From: Galeopsis tetrahit
Lineage: Eukaryota > Streptophyta > Magnoliopsida > Lamiales > Lamiaceae
NCBI GenBank assembly: GCA_963675135.1
Contig: OY776129.1
Location: 58,358,845-58,422,844, forward strand
Reading direction: 5' to 3'
DNA length: 64,000 nucleotides
This document shows, in pieces, positions 22,273 to 32,519 of the stretch (position 1 is the stretch's first letter; each line of letters begins with the position of its first letter). Below the pieces are notes generated by a model that ran no database searches, had not been told where the DNA came from, and saw only the letters and a program-made list of their open reading frames with translations. The translations under genes were made by a program, and so were the position numbers.

Positions 22273-23937
22273 ATGGGCCAGATCCACCACTCCCCTTCTA
22301 CATGCACCCCCAACTCTGGTAAATACACCCCCCATCATCTATGCACTCCCTCCGACACTGCATACTCACTTGCTGCCCAGGTGGGCCAGACCCACTACTC
22401 CACTGCAGCATACACCCCCAACTATGGTAAATACACCCCCCCGCATCTACGCACCCACTCCACTACTACATACACCCCACCCAGTATACACACCCACCCT
22501 ACTGGTACATACACCTCCTCCGTCCACTCGGCTATATCACATACACATTCCATCCCTTGGATCCTGGACTCCGGTGCATCCCATCATGTCACGGCTGATC
22601 TACAAAATCTATCTCTACATTCACCCTATTTCGGTTCTGACACCATAGTTATTGGTGACGGTAACAGATTACATATTTCTCATATCGGTTCTTTATCTTT
22701 TCACAATTTTGGTATGTTGAAATTCTCGAATGTATTAGTTGTTCCACAAATGGCAAAGAATTTAATTTCTGTTTCAACCTTATGCCGAGATAATAATGTT
22801 GATGTCATTTTTGGTTCGACTTCTTTTCAGGTGCGAGATGGTCGTACGGGGAGCGTTCTCCTCGTGGGGAGTCGCATTGATAATCTTTACGTATGGCCGG
22901 CACGAGCATCCAAACCCTCACCTACCACATTCATTTCCGACCGTCTTCCTCTTCCGATTTGGCATTCCCGTTTAGGTCACCCATCTCTCAAAATTTTATC
23001 CCATACTTTGTCTAAATTTCGTTTACCTAGTAATCCTGCAAATTTGTTTAGTTGTGATTCTTGTCATTGTATTAAGAGTCACAAACTACCATTTAATGAA
23101 TCTAGTATCGTTTCACATACACCCCTTGAAATTATCTTTTCCGATGTATGGTCATCTCCGGTCATATCTCATGATGGTTTTAAGTATTATGTCATATTTG
23201 TTGACCATTTCAGTAAATACATGTGGATCTACCCCCTAAAACGCAAATCGGATGTCCTATCCACCTTCTCGACCTTTAAATCCATTGTTGAAAATTACTA
23301 CAACACCAAAATTAAAACTCTTTACACAGATAATGGGGGAGAGTTTATTGCTCTTCGCTCGTTTCTCCAAAACCATGGCATATCCCACCTCACCACCCCA
23401 CCCCATACTCCCGAGCACAACGGCATGTCTGAACGTCGTCACAGACATGTTGTTGATACAGCCTTAGCCCTACTACACCACGCCTCCATGCCCCTCACAT
23501 ACTGGCCTTATGCGGTTTGTGCAGCTACCTACATCATAAATCGCCTTCCTAAAGTCAACCTAAACATGCTTTCTTCCTTCCAATGCCTTTTAAAACAACC
23601 ACCTAACCTATCCAAACTTCGAGTTTTTGGGTGCTTATGCTACCCTTGGCTCCGCCCCTACACTGCTCACAAATTAGACCCTCGTTCCATGCCATGTGTT
23701 TTCATTGGATATTCCATCACTCAAAGTGCCTATCTATGCCTAGATCTTACCACCCACAAAATATATACCTCTCGCCATGTTCAATTTGTTGAACACACCT
23801 TTCCCTTTGCCAAAATCAATTCAGTTTCTGACACACCCATTGTTCTGGTAGATACACCTCCTGCACCCACTGATCTGACAGTTACACCCCCAGAACTGAT
23901 ATATACACCCCCACACCTGATACACCCACCGAATTGA
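22273..23937 (+). CDS. Copia protease-integrase frame, no gag
   Basis: 554 residues from ATG 22273. The first ~90 residues are low-complexity and rich in YTPP and HS words; they include two copies of a unit of roughly 110 bases with AAQ(I/V)GQ...GKYTP. The protease motif WILDSGAS is at about 96-103. The pre-integrase motif PIWHSRLGHPS and a zinc-type H/C set follow. The integrase D-D-E set lies near 291, 353 and 386 (DVWS, TDNGGEF, MSERRH). The frame ends at TGA 23935-23937 in an ACACCC-rich linker, where the downstream RT frame begins one base earlier in phase. Without gag, this copy needs capsid protein from another element to move. Confidence 0.9.
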   Translation: MGQIHHSPSTCTPNSGKYTPHHLCTPSDTAYSLAAQVGQTHYSTAAYTPNYGKYTPPHLRTHSTTTYTPPSIHTHPTGTYTSSVHSAISHTHSIPWILDSGASHHVTADLQNLSLHSPYFGSDTIVIGDGNRLHISHIGSLSFHNFGMLKFSNVLVVPQMAKNLISVSTLCRDNNVDVIFGSTSFQVRDGRTGSVLLVGSRIDNLYVWPARASKPSPTTFISDRLPLPIWHSRLGHPSLKILSHTLSKFRLPSNPANLFSCDSCHCIKSHKLPFNESSIVSHTPLEIIFSDVWSSPVISHDGFKYYVIFVDHFSKYMWIYPLKRKSDVLSTFSTFKSIVENYYNTKIKTLYTDNGGEFIALRSFLQNHGISHLTTPPHTPEHNGMSERRHRHVVDTALALLHHASMPLTYWPYAVCAATYIINRLPKVNLNMLSSFQCLLKQPPNLSKLRVFGCLCYPWLRPYTAHKLDPRSMPCVFIGYSITQSAYLCLDLTTHKIYTSRHVQFVEHTFPFAKINSVSDTPIVLVDTPPAPTDLTVTPPELIYTPPHLIHPPN

Positions 23938-25805
23938 TAAATGCACCCCCTCCCCCTGTTACACCCACTGTTCCGCTGAACACACCTCCTGTTTCGATAA
24001 ATACACCCACTGCTCCGACCCAAAATCCCAATGCACCCCCCGAAATGATAAATACACCCCCTATCACCCCAAATACCGAAAACCCACCTCTCGCCCACCC
24101 TATCCAGCCTCCAGCTGCTCTTGTGCCGCCAAACGCTCCTCCGCGACCCCCCGCACCACCTTCACCACCTCCGGCCTTGCACAGATCCAGTATGGTCACT
24201 CGGTCTCAAAACAAGATCTTCAAGCCCAATTCAAGGTATTGTCTTACATCGGCTTTACCTTCTGATACTGAACCAAGTTGTGTTTCCCAGGCCTTGAAAG
24301 ATGAACGGTGGAGGGAAGCCATGTCCTCCGAGTTTGATGCTCTTCTCAGGAATGGAACTTGGGATTTGGTTCCCCCTGATGAGTCTCAAAATATAGTTGG
24401 CTCCAAGTGGGTCTTTCGCATCAAACGCAAGCCTGATGGGTCCCTAGATAAATTTAAAGCACGCCTTGTGGCCAAAGGTTTTCATCAGCGTCCGGGTGTT
24501 GATTTCTTTGAAACCTTCAGTCCTGTTGTCAAACCTTCAACTGTTCGAGTTGTTCTCAGTATTGCAGTTACTCGAAATTGGCCCCTTCAACAGTTTGATG
24601 TGAATAATGTTTTTCTTCATGGTACCCTGTCTGACACAGTCTACATGGCACAACCCCCTGGTTTTGTTGATAAAACTTTTCCGTCCTATGTTTGTAAACT
24701 GCATAAGTCCATTTATGGTTTAAAACAAGCACCTCGTACTTGGTATTATGCTCTTAGGACGTTCTTGGAAGGGATTGGATTTATTCACACAAAGTCTGAT
24801 GAGTCTCTTTTTGTGTACAATAAATCTGGTGTTATTGCATATTTCCTTGTGTATGTTGATGATCTGATTCTCACAGGAAATAATATTCCCTTCCTCACTC
24901 GAGTGGCTACGCACCTTGGTACAAAATTTTCAGTGAAAGATTTGGGCCCCCTTTCCTACTTCCTAGGTGTGGAAGTTCTTCGTACCAAGAAATCATGCTT
25001 TCTTTCCCAACGAAAGTATGTGGTTGATCTCCTTACTCGGTATAACATGATCACCTCCAAACCAGTTCAGACTCCACTATCCACCTCAGCTCATCTCACT
25101 CTTTCGGATGGGACACCTCCTGCTGATGCCACTCAATTTCGTCAAGTACTCGGTAGTCTTCAATATCTCCAACTCACCAGACCTGATATTGCATTTGCTG
25201 TTCACAAGTTATCTCAGTTTATGCATGCTCCAACCACTACTCATTGGGGTGCAGTTAAACGTCTTCTTCGTTATTTAAATGGGACTCGAGATGTAGGAAT
25301 AACCTTGAAACCTGAACCTTCCTCATCTCTACATTGTTTTACTGATGCTGATTGGGCCGGCAACAGTGATGATCGTACTTCTACAAGTGCTTACATTGTA
25401 TTTCTTGGGGCTAATCCTATTTCATGGTCTTCAAAGAAACAAAAATCAGTTGCTCGTTCTTCCACGGAAGCCGAGTATCGTGCCATTGCCTCCGCTGCCT
25501 CTGAAGTTCAATGGTTAAAGTCCTTATTTCATGAATTGTGTTTCTCAGTTCCGACTATTCCTGTTATCTACTGTGATAATATTGGGGCCACTTATCTCTG
25601 TTCAAATCCTGTCTTTCACTCTCGAATGAAGCATATTGCAATTGATTTTCATTTTGTTCGAGATTTGATCAAGACATCTCAGCTTAGAGTCTCACATGTT
25701 TCGTCTGCAGACCAACTTGCTGATGCTCTCACCAAGCCATTACCTCGTGCTCGACTGCAACTACTTATGACCAAGATTGGACTCTCCTACGGTGCTCCAT
25801 CTTGA
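23934..25805 (+). CDS. Copia reverse transcriptase / RNase H frame
   Basis: An open frame of 623 codons continuing pol in the -1 phase relative to the protease-integrase frame; it has no ATG at its start (TTG), so it would be read only after a frame change or if the parent copy had no indel. The linker of ~90 residues is proline-rich (NAPPPPVTPT and similar). The RT core starts near residue 120 (REAMSSEFDALL, KWVFRIK), has YVDDL near 306-310, and RNase H has FTDADWAG near 465 and STEAEYRAI. The C-terminus lies just before the 3' LTR. The catalytic motifs are all present. Confidence 0.9.
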   Translation: MINAPPPPVTPTVPLNTPPVSINTPTAPTQNPNAPPEMINTPPITPNTENPPLAHPIQPPAALVPPNAPPRPPAPPSPPPALHRSSMVTRSQNKIFKPNSRYCLTSALPSDTEPSCVSQALKDERWREAMSSEFDALLRNGTWDLVPPDESQNIVGSKWVFRIKRKPDGSLDKFKARLVAKGFHQRPGVDFFETFSPVVKPSTVRVVLSIAVTRNWPLQQFDVNNVFLHGTLSDTVYMAQPPGFVDKTFPSYVCKLHKSIYGLKQAPRTWYYALRTFLEGIGFIHTKSDESLFVYNKSGVIAYFLVYVDDLILTGNNIPFLTRVATHLGTKFSVKDLGPLSYFLGVEVLRTKKSCFLSQRKYVVDLLTRYNMITSKPVQTPLSTSAHLTLSDGTPPADATQFRQVLGSLQYLQLTRPDIAFAVHKLSQFMHAPTTTHWGAVKRLLRYLNGTRDVGITLKPEPSSSLHCFTDADWAGNSDDRTSTSAYIVFLGANPISWSSKKQKSVARSSTEAEYRAIASAASEVQWLKSLFHELCFSVPTIPVIYCDNIGATYLCSNPVFHSRMKHIAIDFHFVRDLIKTSQLRVSHVSSADQLADALTKPLPRARLQLLMTKIGLSYGAPS

Positions 25806-25812
25806 GGGGGCC

Positions 25813-26009
25813 TATTAGGAATATAATATTATAAAGATTTGTATCTTTTAATATTATGATTTATCCTTATCTTTTATAATATTTGATGTAAATATTTATT
25901 CATATCTTGTAAATATAGATACATTTTGTATCTATAAATACCTCTCTTGTATAAACACTTTAAATTCACTTAATGAAATTATAATTTCCCTATTCATTAT
26001 TTCTCTATA
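25813..26009 (+). repeat. 3' LTR of the second Copia element
   Basis: 197 bp, TATTAGG...CTCTATA, preceded by GAGGGGGCC. Confidence 0.94.
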
Positions 26010-26148
26010 GAATGTACACACACATTTTCTCTGGCTAATGAAATTGATTTTCAAGTACATATGATATGAGAGTGGTTCAATTTTTTCTTTTATTTTGTTC
26101 AAGCTTTTAATTATTAATCGAATTTCATGAATTTCCTAAAATAAAAAT

Positions 26149-26210
26149 ATTGCAAGTTTTTTTTGTTTTTGTTTTTTTTCTGTTGTTTTTTGTTTTTAGA
26201 ATTGCAAGTT
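26149..26210. repeat. T-rich insert flanked by ATTGCAAGTT
   Basis: ATTGCAAGTT occurs at 26149-26158 and 26201-26210 around 42 T-rich bases. It resembles the other poly(T) mini-insertions of the window. Confidence 0.45.
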
Positions 26211-26230
26211 AAAAAAAAAAAAAAAAGTAG

Positions 26231-27174
26231 GGGTGGGGCTAATAACACCCCATAAAATGTTATACACACCCCAAATGTTAAACACACCCCATTAAAATTT
26301 AAAATTCACTTTTTATTACTATACACACCCCAATTATTTCCTATTTACCCTTCAACCCTCCTAACTAATAAAAATTAACTAAATCTTTAAAAACATATAA
26401 AATTTAATTAACAAAAAAAAATCAATAATACAATAAAATTACGTGTAAACGTTGAAAATATTTAAAAAAATCAGCTAAATTTTAAAAATCATTTAAAAAT
26501 TGAACAATCAATTAAAAAATTAAGAAAATAAAAAAAATGAAAAATTAATAATTAAATCTAAATAAAATCTGAAAAATAAATCAAATAAAATAAAATAAAG
26601 AATTAATAACTAGCGATTATTTAAAAAAAAAATAAAGAAAAATAAACTCAAAATTTAATTAAAAAATAAAATAAAGCTAAATAAAAAATTTAAAAATTTC
26701 ACCTAAATTTTAAAAAAATAATTTAATGAATTATATTTATAATTAATTTAATTAATTCTTAAGATTTAGGAGATTTTTAATTTTTTAGATTTTATTTATC
26801 ATTATTCGAATTCTTAATTTTAATTGATTTTTTAATCAATTATATTTTACCATTTATTAAAAAAAATACGAATTTATTTATTTTTAATTGATTTTTGAAT
26901 TTTTTATTTGAATAATTTTTTTTTTTAAAAAATATTTAATTTTTTCAGATTATTTTTTAAAAAAAATATTGATTTATTTAAATTAAATATTTTTTAAGAT
27001 TTTATTAATCTTTTAAAATACTTTTCAGATTTTAATTACATTTTTAAAGATTTTTTCAAAAAAATTATCTTTAATTTAAATAAGGGTTATTTAGTAATTT
27101 TACAATTATTTATTTTTATTTTTAAAATGATGGGGTGTGTATAACATGTTTTGGGGGTGTTATTAGCGGTACCC
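26231..27174. mobile_element. Mutator-type MITE, very AT-rich, upstream of the ankyrin gene
   Basis: A 944-bp element with inverted termini of ~42 bp starting GGGT and containing CTAATAACACCCC and TGTTATACACACCCC. It is flanked by the perfect 9-bp duplication AAAAAGTAG (26222-26230 and 27175-27183). The interior is almost pure A/T with no coding capacity. It ends 120 bp before the ankyrin start codon, so it may supply part of that gene's 5' flank or UTR. Confidence 0.9.
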
Positions 27175-27294
27175 AAAAAGTAGTTAGAAGAAGAATTGCA
27201 GAAGAAGAAAGCGAACTCTGTGACTCCAAACCCCCGTACAGAAACAGACTCACAAGACACACTGATTCTGAATACAACTACGGCAACTGTAGAC

Positions 27295-29176
27295 ATGGAA
27301 ATCGACGGCAAGAATGATGAACTATTTAAGGCCGCGGAATTGGGCGATTCATCGGTTTTTAAATCGCTCTCTGAAGACCAACTCCTCAAAGCCAGCTCCC
27401 TCCTCAATGAAGACGGCCGCTCTCTTCTTCACGTCGCCGTTTCTTCCTCCCAAACTGAGGTGAATTTTATTAATTTTTTTATTGAAATCGACAATTTGAG
27501 CCAGTGATTTATTTATTTTTTGTTATGTAAACTTTGCCAAATTTTGGTTTTGTTTTACTCTGAAACCCTAATTGATTGAAAGATGTGTATTTTCCATGGT
27601 TTTAGCAATTCTGTAACTTCTGGTTCATAAAATAGTGGATTTGGGGAAGTGTTTATGCCACATTTTCTTTGAGACTGAATTCAACCATGAGCATTTTCGT
27701 TAATGAAGCTTAAGATATTTTGTTGATGAGTTTTTTTTGAATCATTAAACACCAGTAATCAGTATTGATGTAGTTCCTGAAATTCGTATAAAATTGATCC
27801 TCAGTGTCTGTATTTGACTCATTTCATGGAGGCTCTTTTCTTAGGCTGCTGTAGAAACCATTAGCACTTTTTCCGGCTAATGTAATAAATTTGTCTTTAC
27901 ACGTCTTAGCATTATCTTGTTATATGTTTCATTTGCATTTTATTCAACCACAAGTAGTTAACTTCTTTTTTCCGGTGGGTGTGGGTGGATTAGGTGGTGG
28001 AATTACTATCAGCTGCATGTTCATCAGTAGTAAACAGTTGTGATGAAGAAGGCTGGGGACCTCTGCACTCTGCTGCAAGCAGTGGCAATGTTAAAGTCGT
28101 CGAGATTTTACTCAATAGCGGTGAGTATTTAAGAGTTAAGACTATCTCTATTGAGAGGCTTATGCCATTTTTTGGGTTCATATGATTTTTCTCTTCAAGA
28201 ATTATGTGCTTGATATGAGAGAGTTAAATGCCATGCATCGTTTGAGTCCCACCAGAAGAAAATCGTTATATATAAAGGCATAAAATGGTATCTAAGATCT
28301 ATCAATGCAAAAACCAAAAGAGCTGATTCTATTATAAACCTGTGAAGTTTGTCTTGACAAATTCTAATTGGGAAGTAAAAATTGCTGTTCAACAGGTGCG
28401 GATGTAAATATGAAAAATTCTGGTGGCCGCACAGCTCTTCACTATGCTGCTAGCAAGGGTCATCTGAAAGTAGCTGAAATTTTGGTTTCTCACAGTGCAA
28501 AACTCAATGTCAAGGATAAGGCTTGTAACTTCTTTTAACTACTGCTTTATTGGAATCTTGATCATGTTTCATGTGTAGATATAATGTGTTCTCTCATGCA
28601 TTTTAATTAGATGTAATTGAAGTCACTGATCAATGCTGCTAATTGACTGTGTAGGTTGGATGCACCCCGTTGCACCGTGCAGCAAGCACAGGCAATTCAG
28701 AGGTGTGTGAATTCCTGATTGAGGAAGGAGCAGAGGTTGAAGAAATTGATAGAGCAGGGCAAACTCCACTCATGACTGCAGTAGAATGCCAAAACAAAGA
28801 GGTCCTCTTTACTTAACAATCTTTAGCTAAACTCTGATTAGTGATTATTGGTGAGGCAATTTTTAGCAATTATGATGACTCCTTAGTGAGAACTAGTCTT
28901 ACACGTTTATTCATCTTGTATATGGATATGATTGTACCTAATGTGGGTGTGTATAAATCTTTGAAGTTGTACTAAAAAAGGATATGATGACTAGTACAGT
29001 ATAGTATAAGAGGATTGTTTGGTAATTGTTGTTGGCTGCAGGTAGCTCTCCTCCTTATAAGACACGGAGCTGATGTGGATTCTGAGGATAAAGAAGGATA
29101 CACCGTTCTTGGGCGAGCATCTGAGGATCTACGCCCCAGTTTAATTGATGCTGCCAAGGCTATGCTGGAAGACTGA
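27295..29176 (+). CDS. ankyrin-repeat protein, 26S proteasome subunit 10 (gankyrin)-like
   Basis: Five exons: 27295-27459, 27994-28120, 28396-28520, 28655-28801, 29042-29176; 232 residues. It is built of about six ankyrin repeats, with the typical GRTALHYAASKGHLKVAEIL, CTPLHRAASTGN and GQTPLM words, and a short acidic end. Length and order match PSMD10/gankyrin and plant At2g03430-type proteins, which are thought to act as assembly factors or partners of the 26S proteasome base. Introns are phase 0 or 1. The third intron starts with GC instead of GT (28521-28522); the conserved KDK-VGCTPLHRAA junction forces this choice. Start chosen at the ATG before EIDGKNDELFKAA, the family N-terminus. No break is seen. 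Confidence 0.93.
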
Positions 29177-29812
29177 TAGTACAAATTAGGACTGGAGAGA
29201 CACGCTGAGTTGTAAAACCTTCTACTTTTGGCTTCTTCCGAGTTGGATTCCTTCTTTTCTGGGACATAAGGAATTTAAATGTTTTCTGCCTTTTGAAAAG
29301 TTTTTATTAACTTAATTCTTGAAATTTGTAGAAATCACCAAGATAGGTTGCTGGTTTTGTGACCAACTTAATTACAACTCTTGATCGCCCAAGTTTCAAC
29401 TTATTGATTTCAAAAATGCCATTTGTTCAACTGTTTATTTCATTGGTTTCAACTTATTGATTTCAGGAAAGGCACTTCTCAGCCCGTTTTAATGTTTGTT
29501 TTAGTTTTTTTTAGTGTTCTAGTTTATATTTTAGTTTTAGTTTTTTAGTTGTTAATTTCCATTCGTCTTGTGCGGACTAAAATGACCCGTTAAATAAGCA
29601 TTCACACTTTAATTTCTAATTTTCCATCCACTCTCTCTTCTCCGTTTCAACAATTTTTCAGCGGGAGAAAGAAGAGATACAGAAAATATAATCACAGTAT
29701 ATATATTTCATTTGCTGAATGTAATATAATGAGTGAAAATGAAAGCTTAATCAATGTCAATATCAAGCCGGGAGAGCATAGAGCTTCCACCCGTCGTTGT
29801 CCATCCATTGCT
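29177..29812. other. 3' flank of the ankyrin gene
   Basis: 3' UTR followed by AT-rich intergenic sequence. TTCAACTTATTGATTTCA occurs twice (near 29396 and 29449), a local duplication. No gene is seen. Confidence 0.5.
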
Positions 29813-29861
29813 GATGTACCTCATTTTTTTTTTTTTTTTTTTTTGAAAGGATGTACCTCAT
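29813..29861 (-). repeat. poly(T) mini-insertion with 12-bp direct repeats
   Basis: GATGTACCTCAT at 29813-29824 and 29850-29861 flanks a T-run plus GAAAG. It looks like a retroposon that kept only its tail. Confidence 0.7.
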
Positions 29862-29917
29862 GTCTTTTTATTACATGCATTTTGAATTTTTGAGTTTAAA
29901 ATTGTATTAATCTTTTT

Positions 29918-29965
29918 AATGATCTATACTTTTTTTTTTTTTTTGATATCAATGATCTATACTTT
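29918..29965 (-). repeat. poly(T) mini-insertion with 15-bp direct repeats
   Basis: AATGATCTATACTTT at 29918-29932 and 29951-29965 flanks a T-run plus GATATC, only 57 bp from the previous case. Confidence 0.7.
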
Positions 29966-30353
29966 AAAAATAAGTAAATAACTAGTTGTGATTATCTTGG
30001 TCAACTGCCTCTCTTTCCAAATGATCAATACAAGATCAACTTGTGTTTGATTGACTTGATTACTAATTGGAGTATTCTCTTTTAAGACATAGGTGTATTA
30101 ACTTTTGCCATCACAACATGTGCTTGTTTTAGCATATCTGATTGTAACATTCGCATATTCTTGCTATTATTTTCTGACCTGCCCAATATATCACGAAACA
30201 TATGAAATTACATTTCTGCCCTCTGGCTGAATTGTTGATCTTTACAACGTGTTACTTTCTCCATTTTTCAGTAAGTGAAGTTTTAGTCTTTTTTTTATAC
30301 ACAATTAAATAATATTCTAGCATTTTTTTACATTATTTGTTTCAAGAAACAAA

Positions 30354-31291
30354 GGGTAAGTCTCTTGTAGACTCAGTCCATTTTAATAAATGGGTAGGAT
30401 AAACCAAAAAAATAAAATACGCAAAAAATATATATCTTAATTAATGTAGCTCAAATTGTTGAAAATAGTCTATTTTAAGTTGAAGTCTAGTGTTCACATA
30501 TTTTTTTTTTTATTATTATAAAAGTGCATGTTGAAAATAAGGAAAAGTGTAACATGCATTTTACAATTTTCTAGCATGTTATTTTGCAATATTTGTAATA
30601 ATAATTTCAGTTATAATGACATACACTTGTTAGTGATGTTTTGTTGCACTTTTCAATTGTAGTGACTTACAATTTTCAACAATATTTTTTAGTTATATTG
30701 ACTTACACTTTTTAGTAATGTTATGCTACATATTTTGTTGCACTTTTCAGTTGTAGTGACTTACAATTTCAACAATATGTTTAGTTATAGTGACTTACAC
30801 TTTTTAGTAATGTTATGTTACACCTTTTAGTCGTATTTTGTTACACTTTTCAGTTATAATAACTTATATTTTTCATTAAAATTTTGTGTTGCATTTTTCA
30901 AGTATATTGACATGCACTTTTTAATAATATTGTGTTGCACTTTCTAGTTATAATAACTTACACTTTTCATTAAAAATTGTGTTGCATTTTTCAATTACAG
31001 TGACTTACATTTTGTTAATAAAAAATGTGTTACACTTTTTAGTAGTATTGTGCTACACTTTTTAGTAATATTGACTTACACTTTTCAACACACATATTTT
31101 CGAAAAAAAAATTACCAATAAAAAAAAATTACAAAAAAAATAATAATAAAAAAAAAATTGACTAAGTCAAAAAATTTATTCACAATATTCTTGAATATTT
31201 AGACTTTACAATTTTTTTGAATATTTAGGATTTAGGTTGACCAAGTCAACTCAATTCCTTATAAGGAATTGATTCTATATATGACCAATCC
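30354..31291. mobile_element. nested element with weak Mutator-type ends
   Basis: Its ends (GGGTAAGTCTCTTGTAGA and the reverse complement of the right end, GGATTGGTCATATATAGA) match at about half to two thirds of positions. No target duplication is clear. Its interior holds the CACTTTT/TAGTGACTTACA array and shares words with the foldback MITEs at 50821 and 53141. Confidence 0.4.
30600..31090. repeat. degenerate tandem array of 40-70 bp units
   Basis: Units of the form TGTTGCACTTTTCAGTT-(A/G)TAGTGACTTACACTTTT-(A/C)A... recur about eight times with variable spacing. Each unit has a CACTTTT and a GACTTACA word. Confidence 0.75.
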
Positions 31292-31645
31292 TTCAATTAA
31301 ATATTTTTCTCTATATAAACTTGCCACATATATGATGGATATGGTTAAAGAATTTAAAAAGATTTGGAATATAATGTGCATAATGGAAATTTTGTGGAGT
31401 TTTGTGAAAGATAAGTTTTTTTTTTTTTCCATAGTAGACTAAAATTAGGGAATTAATGTAATTAGAGACCTCATTTATTAATTAAGAGTATACTTGTCAA
31501 TACCCACCCTAACAAATTTCACAAAAACTTTCACTCATTGAAAAACGGAGAGAGTATAAGTTAAAGTTGATGTCCATCCAAACATAGACAAATATCTTAA
31601 AATCTTGGATTTAAAGAACAAATTCAAATTGTTTAAACCGAATGA

Positions 31646-31801
31646 CATTACAAGAAAATTGACTTTTGACAGAAATTCTGCCATTATGACTTTTATTGTC
31701 AGGTCATGTCATTAATTCTCTATTTCATGTCACTATAAACTTTTAGCTAGAGAAGCAATAATGAGAGGAGTTTGTGATTAAAAACCAGCTTTGTTGTAGT
31801 G
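31646..31801. mobile_element. small CACTA-type non-autonomous element
   Basis: 156 bp. The left end CATTACAAGAAAATTGAC (one change from CACTACAAGAAAA) and the right end CTTTGTTGTAGTG are inverted, with the 3-bp duplication TGA (31643-31645 and 31802-31804). Both the termini and the 3-bp duplication fit the CACTA superfamily. Confidence 0.72.
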
Positions 31802-32007
31802 TGAAATCTTTAACTAAAATAAGATTAGTAAAAAAAAATCTTGAAAATTTATCATAGAGTTCAAATTCTACCCTTGTCATCCATTAAAAGATAAAAAAAA
31901 AAATGTAAAAAAAGAAGAACAAAGCTACATTACTAAATGGCATAATTGAATGGTTTTTTATGATCAAGGAAACCTTTTTTGGGAGGAATTTTGTATCAAT
32001 AAAAATA

Positions 32008-32238
32008 CTCCTCCGTCACCTAAAAATAGGTTTATTTTCTATTTTGTCAGGTCAACTACTAAGTTTAAAAGGAGTATTTCATTATAAAAAAATCATTTTT
32101 GCTCTTATTTATATAATTTTTTAAAATTAATATTTAGATACTAGTAATTGTCGTGGAAAACCAGTAGAAGTACGAACAAAATTGATTTTTTTTTTAATTG
32201 TGTAACTATAAATATGTATATTTCTTAACATGAGGGAG
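32008..32238. mobile_element. probable Stowaway-like MITE
   Basis: Starts CTCCTCCGTCACC and ends ACATGAGGGAG with TA on both sides. The inverted match beyond the first ten bases is weak. Confidence 0.45.
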
Positions 32239-32519
32239 TACATAAAATATAAGGATATAACTCCAATTAATGGGTTTTTGGAAAATAAATGCATGGAAAA
32301 GATTGAATGAGGTGTGCATTGCAAAAGGCCAGCCAAAAGCAAAAACTAAAATGTACTCTGTAACAGCAAAAAGGGTAATCAGTTTTGGAAGGGTTGAAAG
32401 TGAAATATCTTAAAAATGAAGGGCACTTCTGGAAAACAAGGACAGAAGAACTCTCCTACATGAACAAGGAGACAAAAATCTGACAAATAATTGAACAGAT
32501 ATAAAAATAATTAGAAATT

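Larger units (their letters stand above)
21708..26009 (+). mobile_element. young Copia element lacking gag, with TA...TA termini
   Basis: A 4,302-bp element with 197-bp LTRs (21708-21904 and 25813-26009) that differ at one base only. The 5-bp duplication is GAATG (21703-21707 and 26010-26014). The LTRs begin TATTAGG and end CTCTATA rather than TG...CA; such non-canonical ends are known, mainly in Copia. A tRNA-iMet primer site follows the 5' LTR, and a GAGGGGG purine tract precedes the 3' LTR by two bases. Protease, integrase, RT and RNase H are present, but the space for gag (21905-22272) codes for no gag domain. The near-identical LTRs mean a very recent insertion. Confidence 0.94.
30255..31554. 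mobile_element. Stowaway-like MITE split by a nested element
   Basis: The left end CTTTCTCCATTTTTCAGTAA and the right end (reverse-complemented CTCTCTCCGTTTTTCAATGA) are inverted copies, each next to TA (30253-30254 and 31555-31556). The 1.3-kb length is explained by a second element nested inside (about 30354-31291). Confidence 0.65.

Noticed and set aside
22273..26280. Shared ACACCCC words of the second Copia and the neighbouring Mutator-type element
   Set aside because: Short, low-complexity words; the element boundaries are independent and both have their own target duplications.
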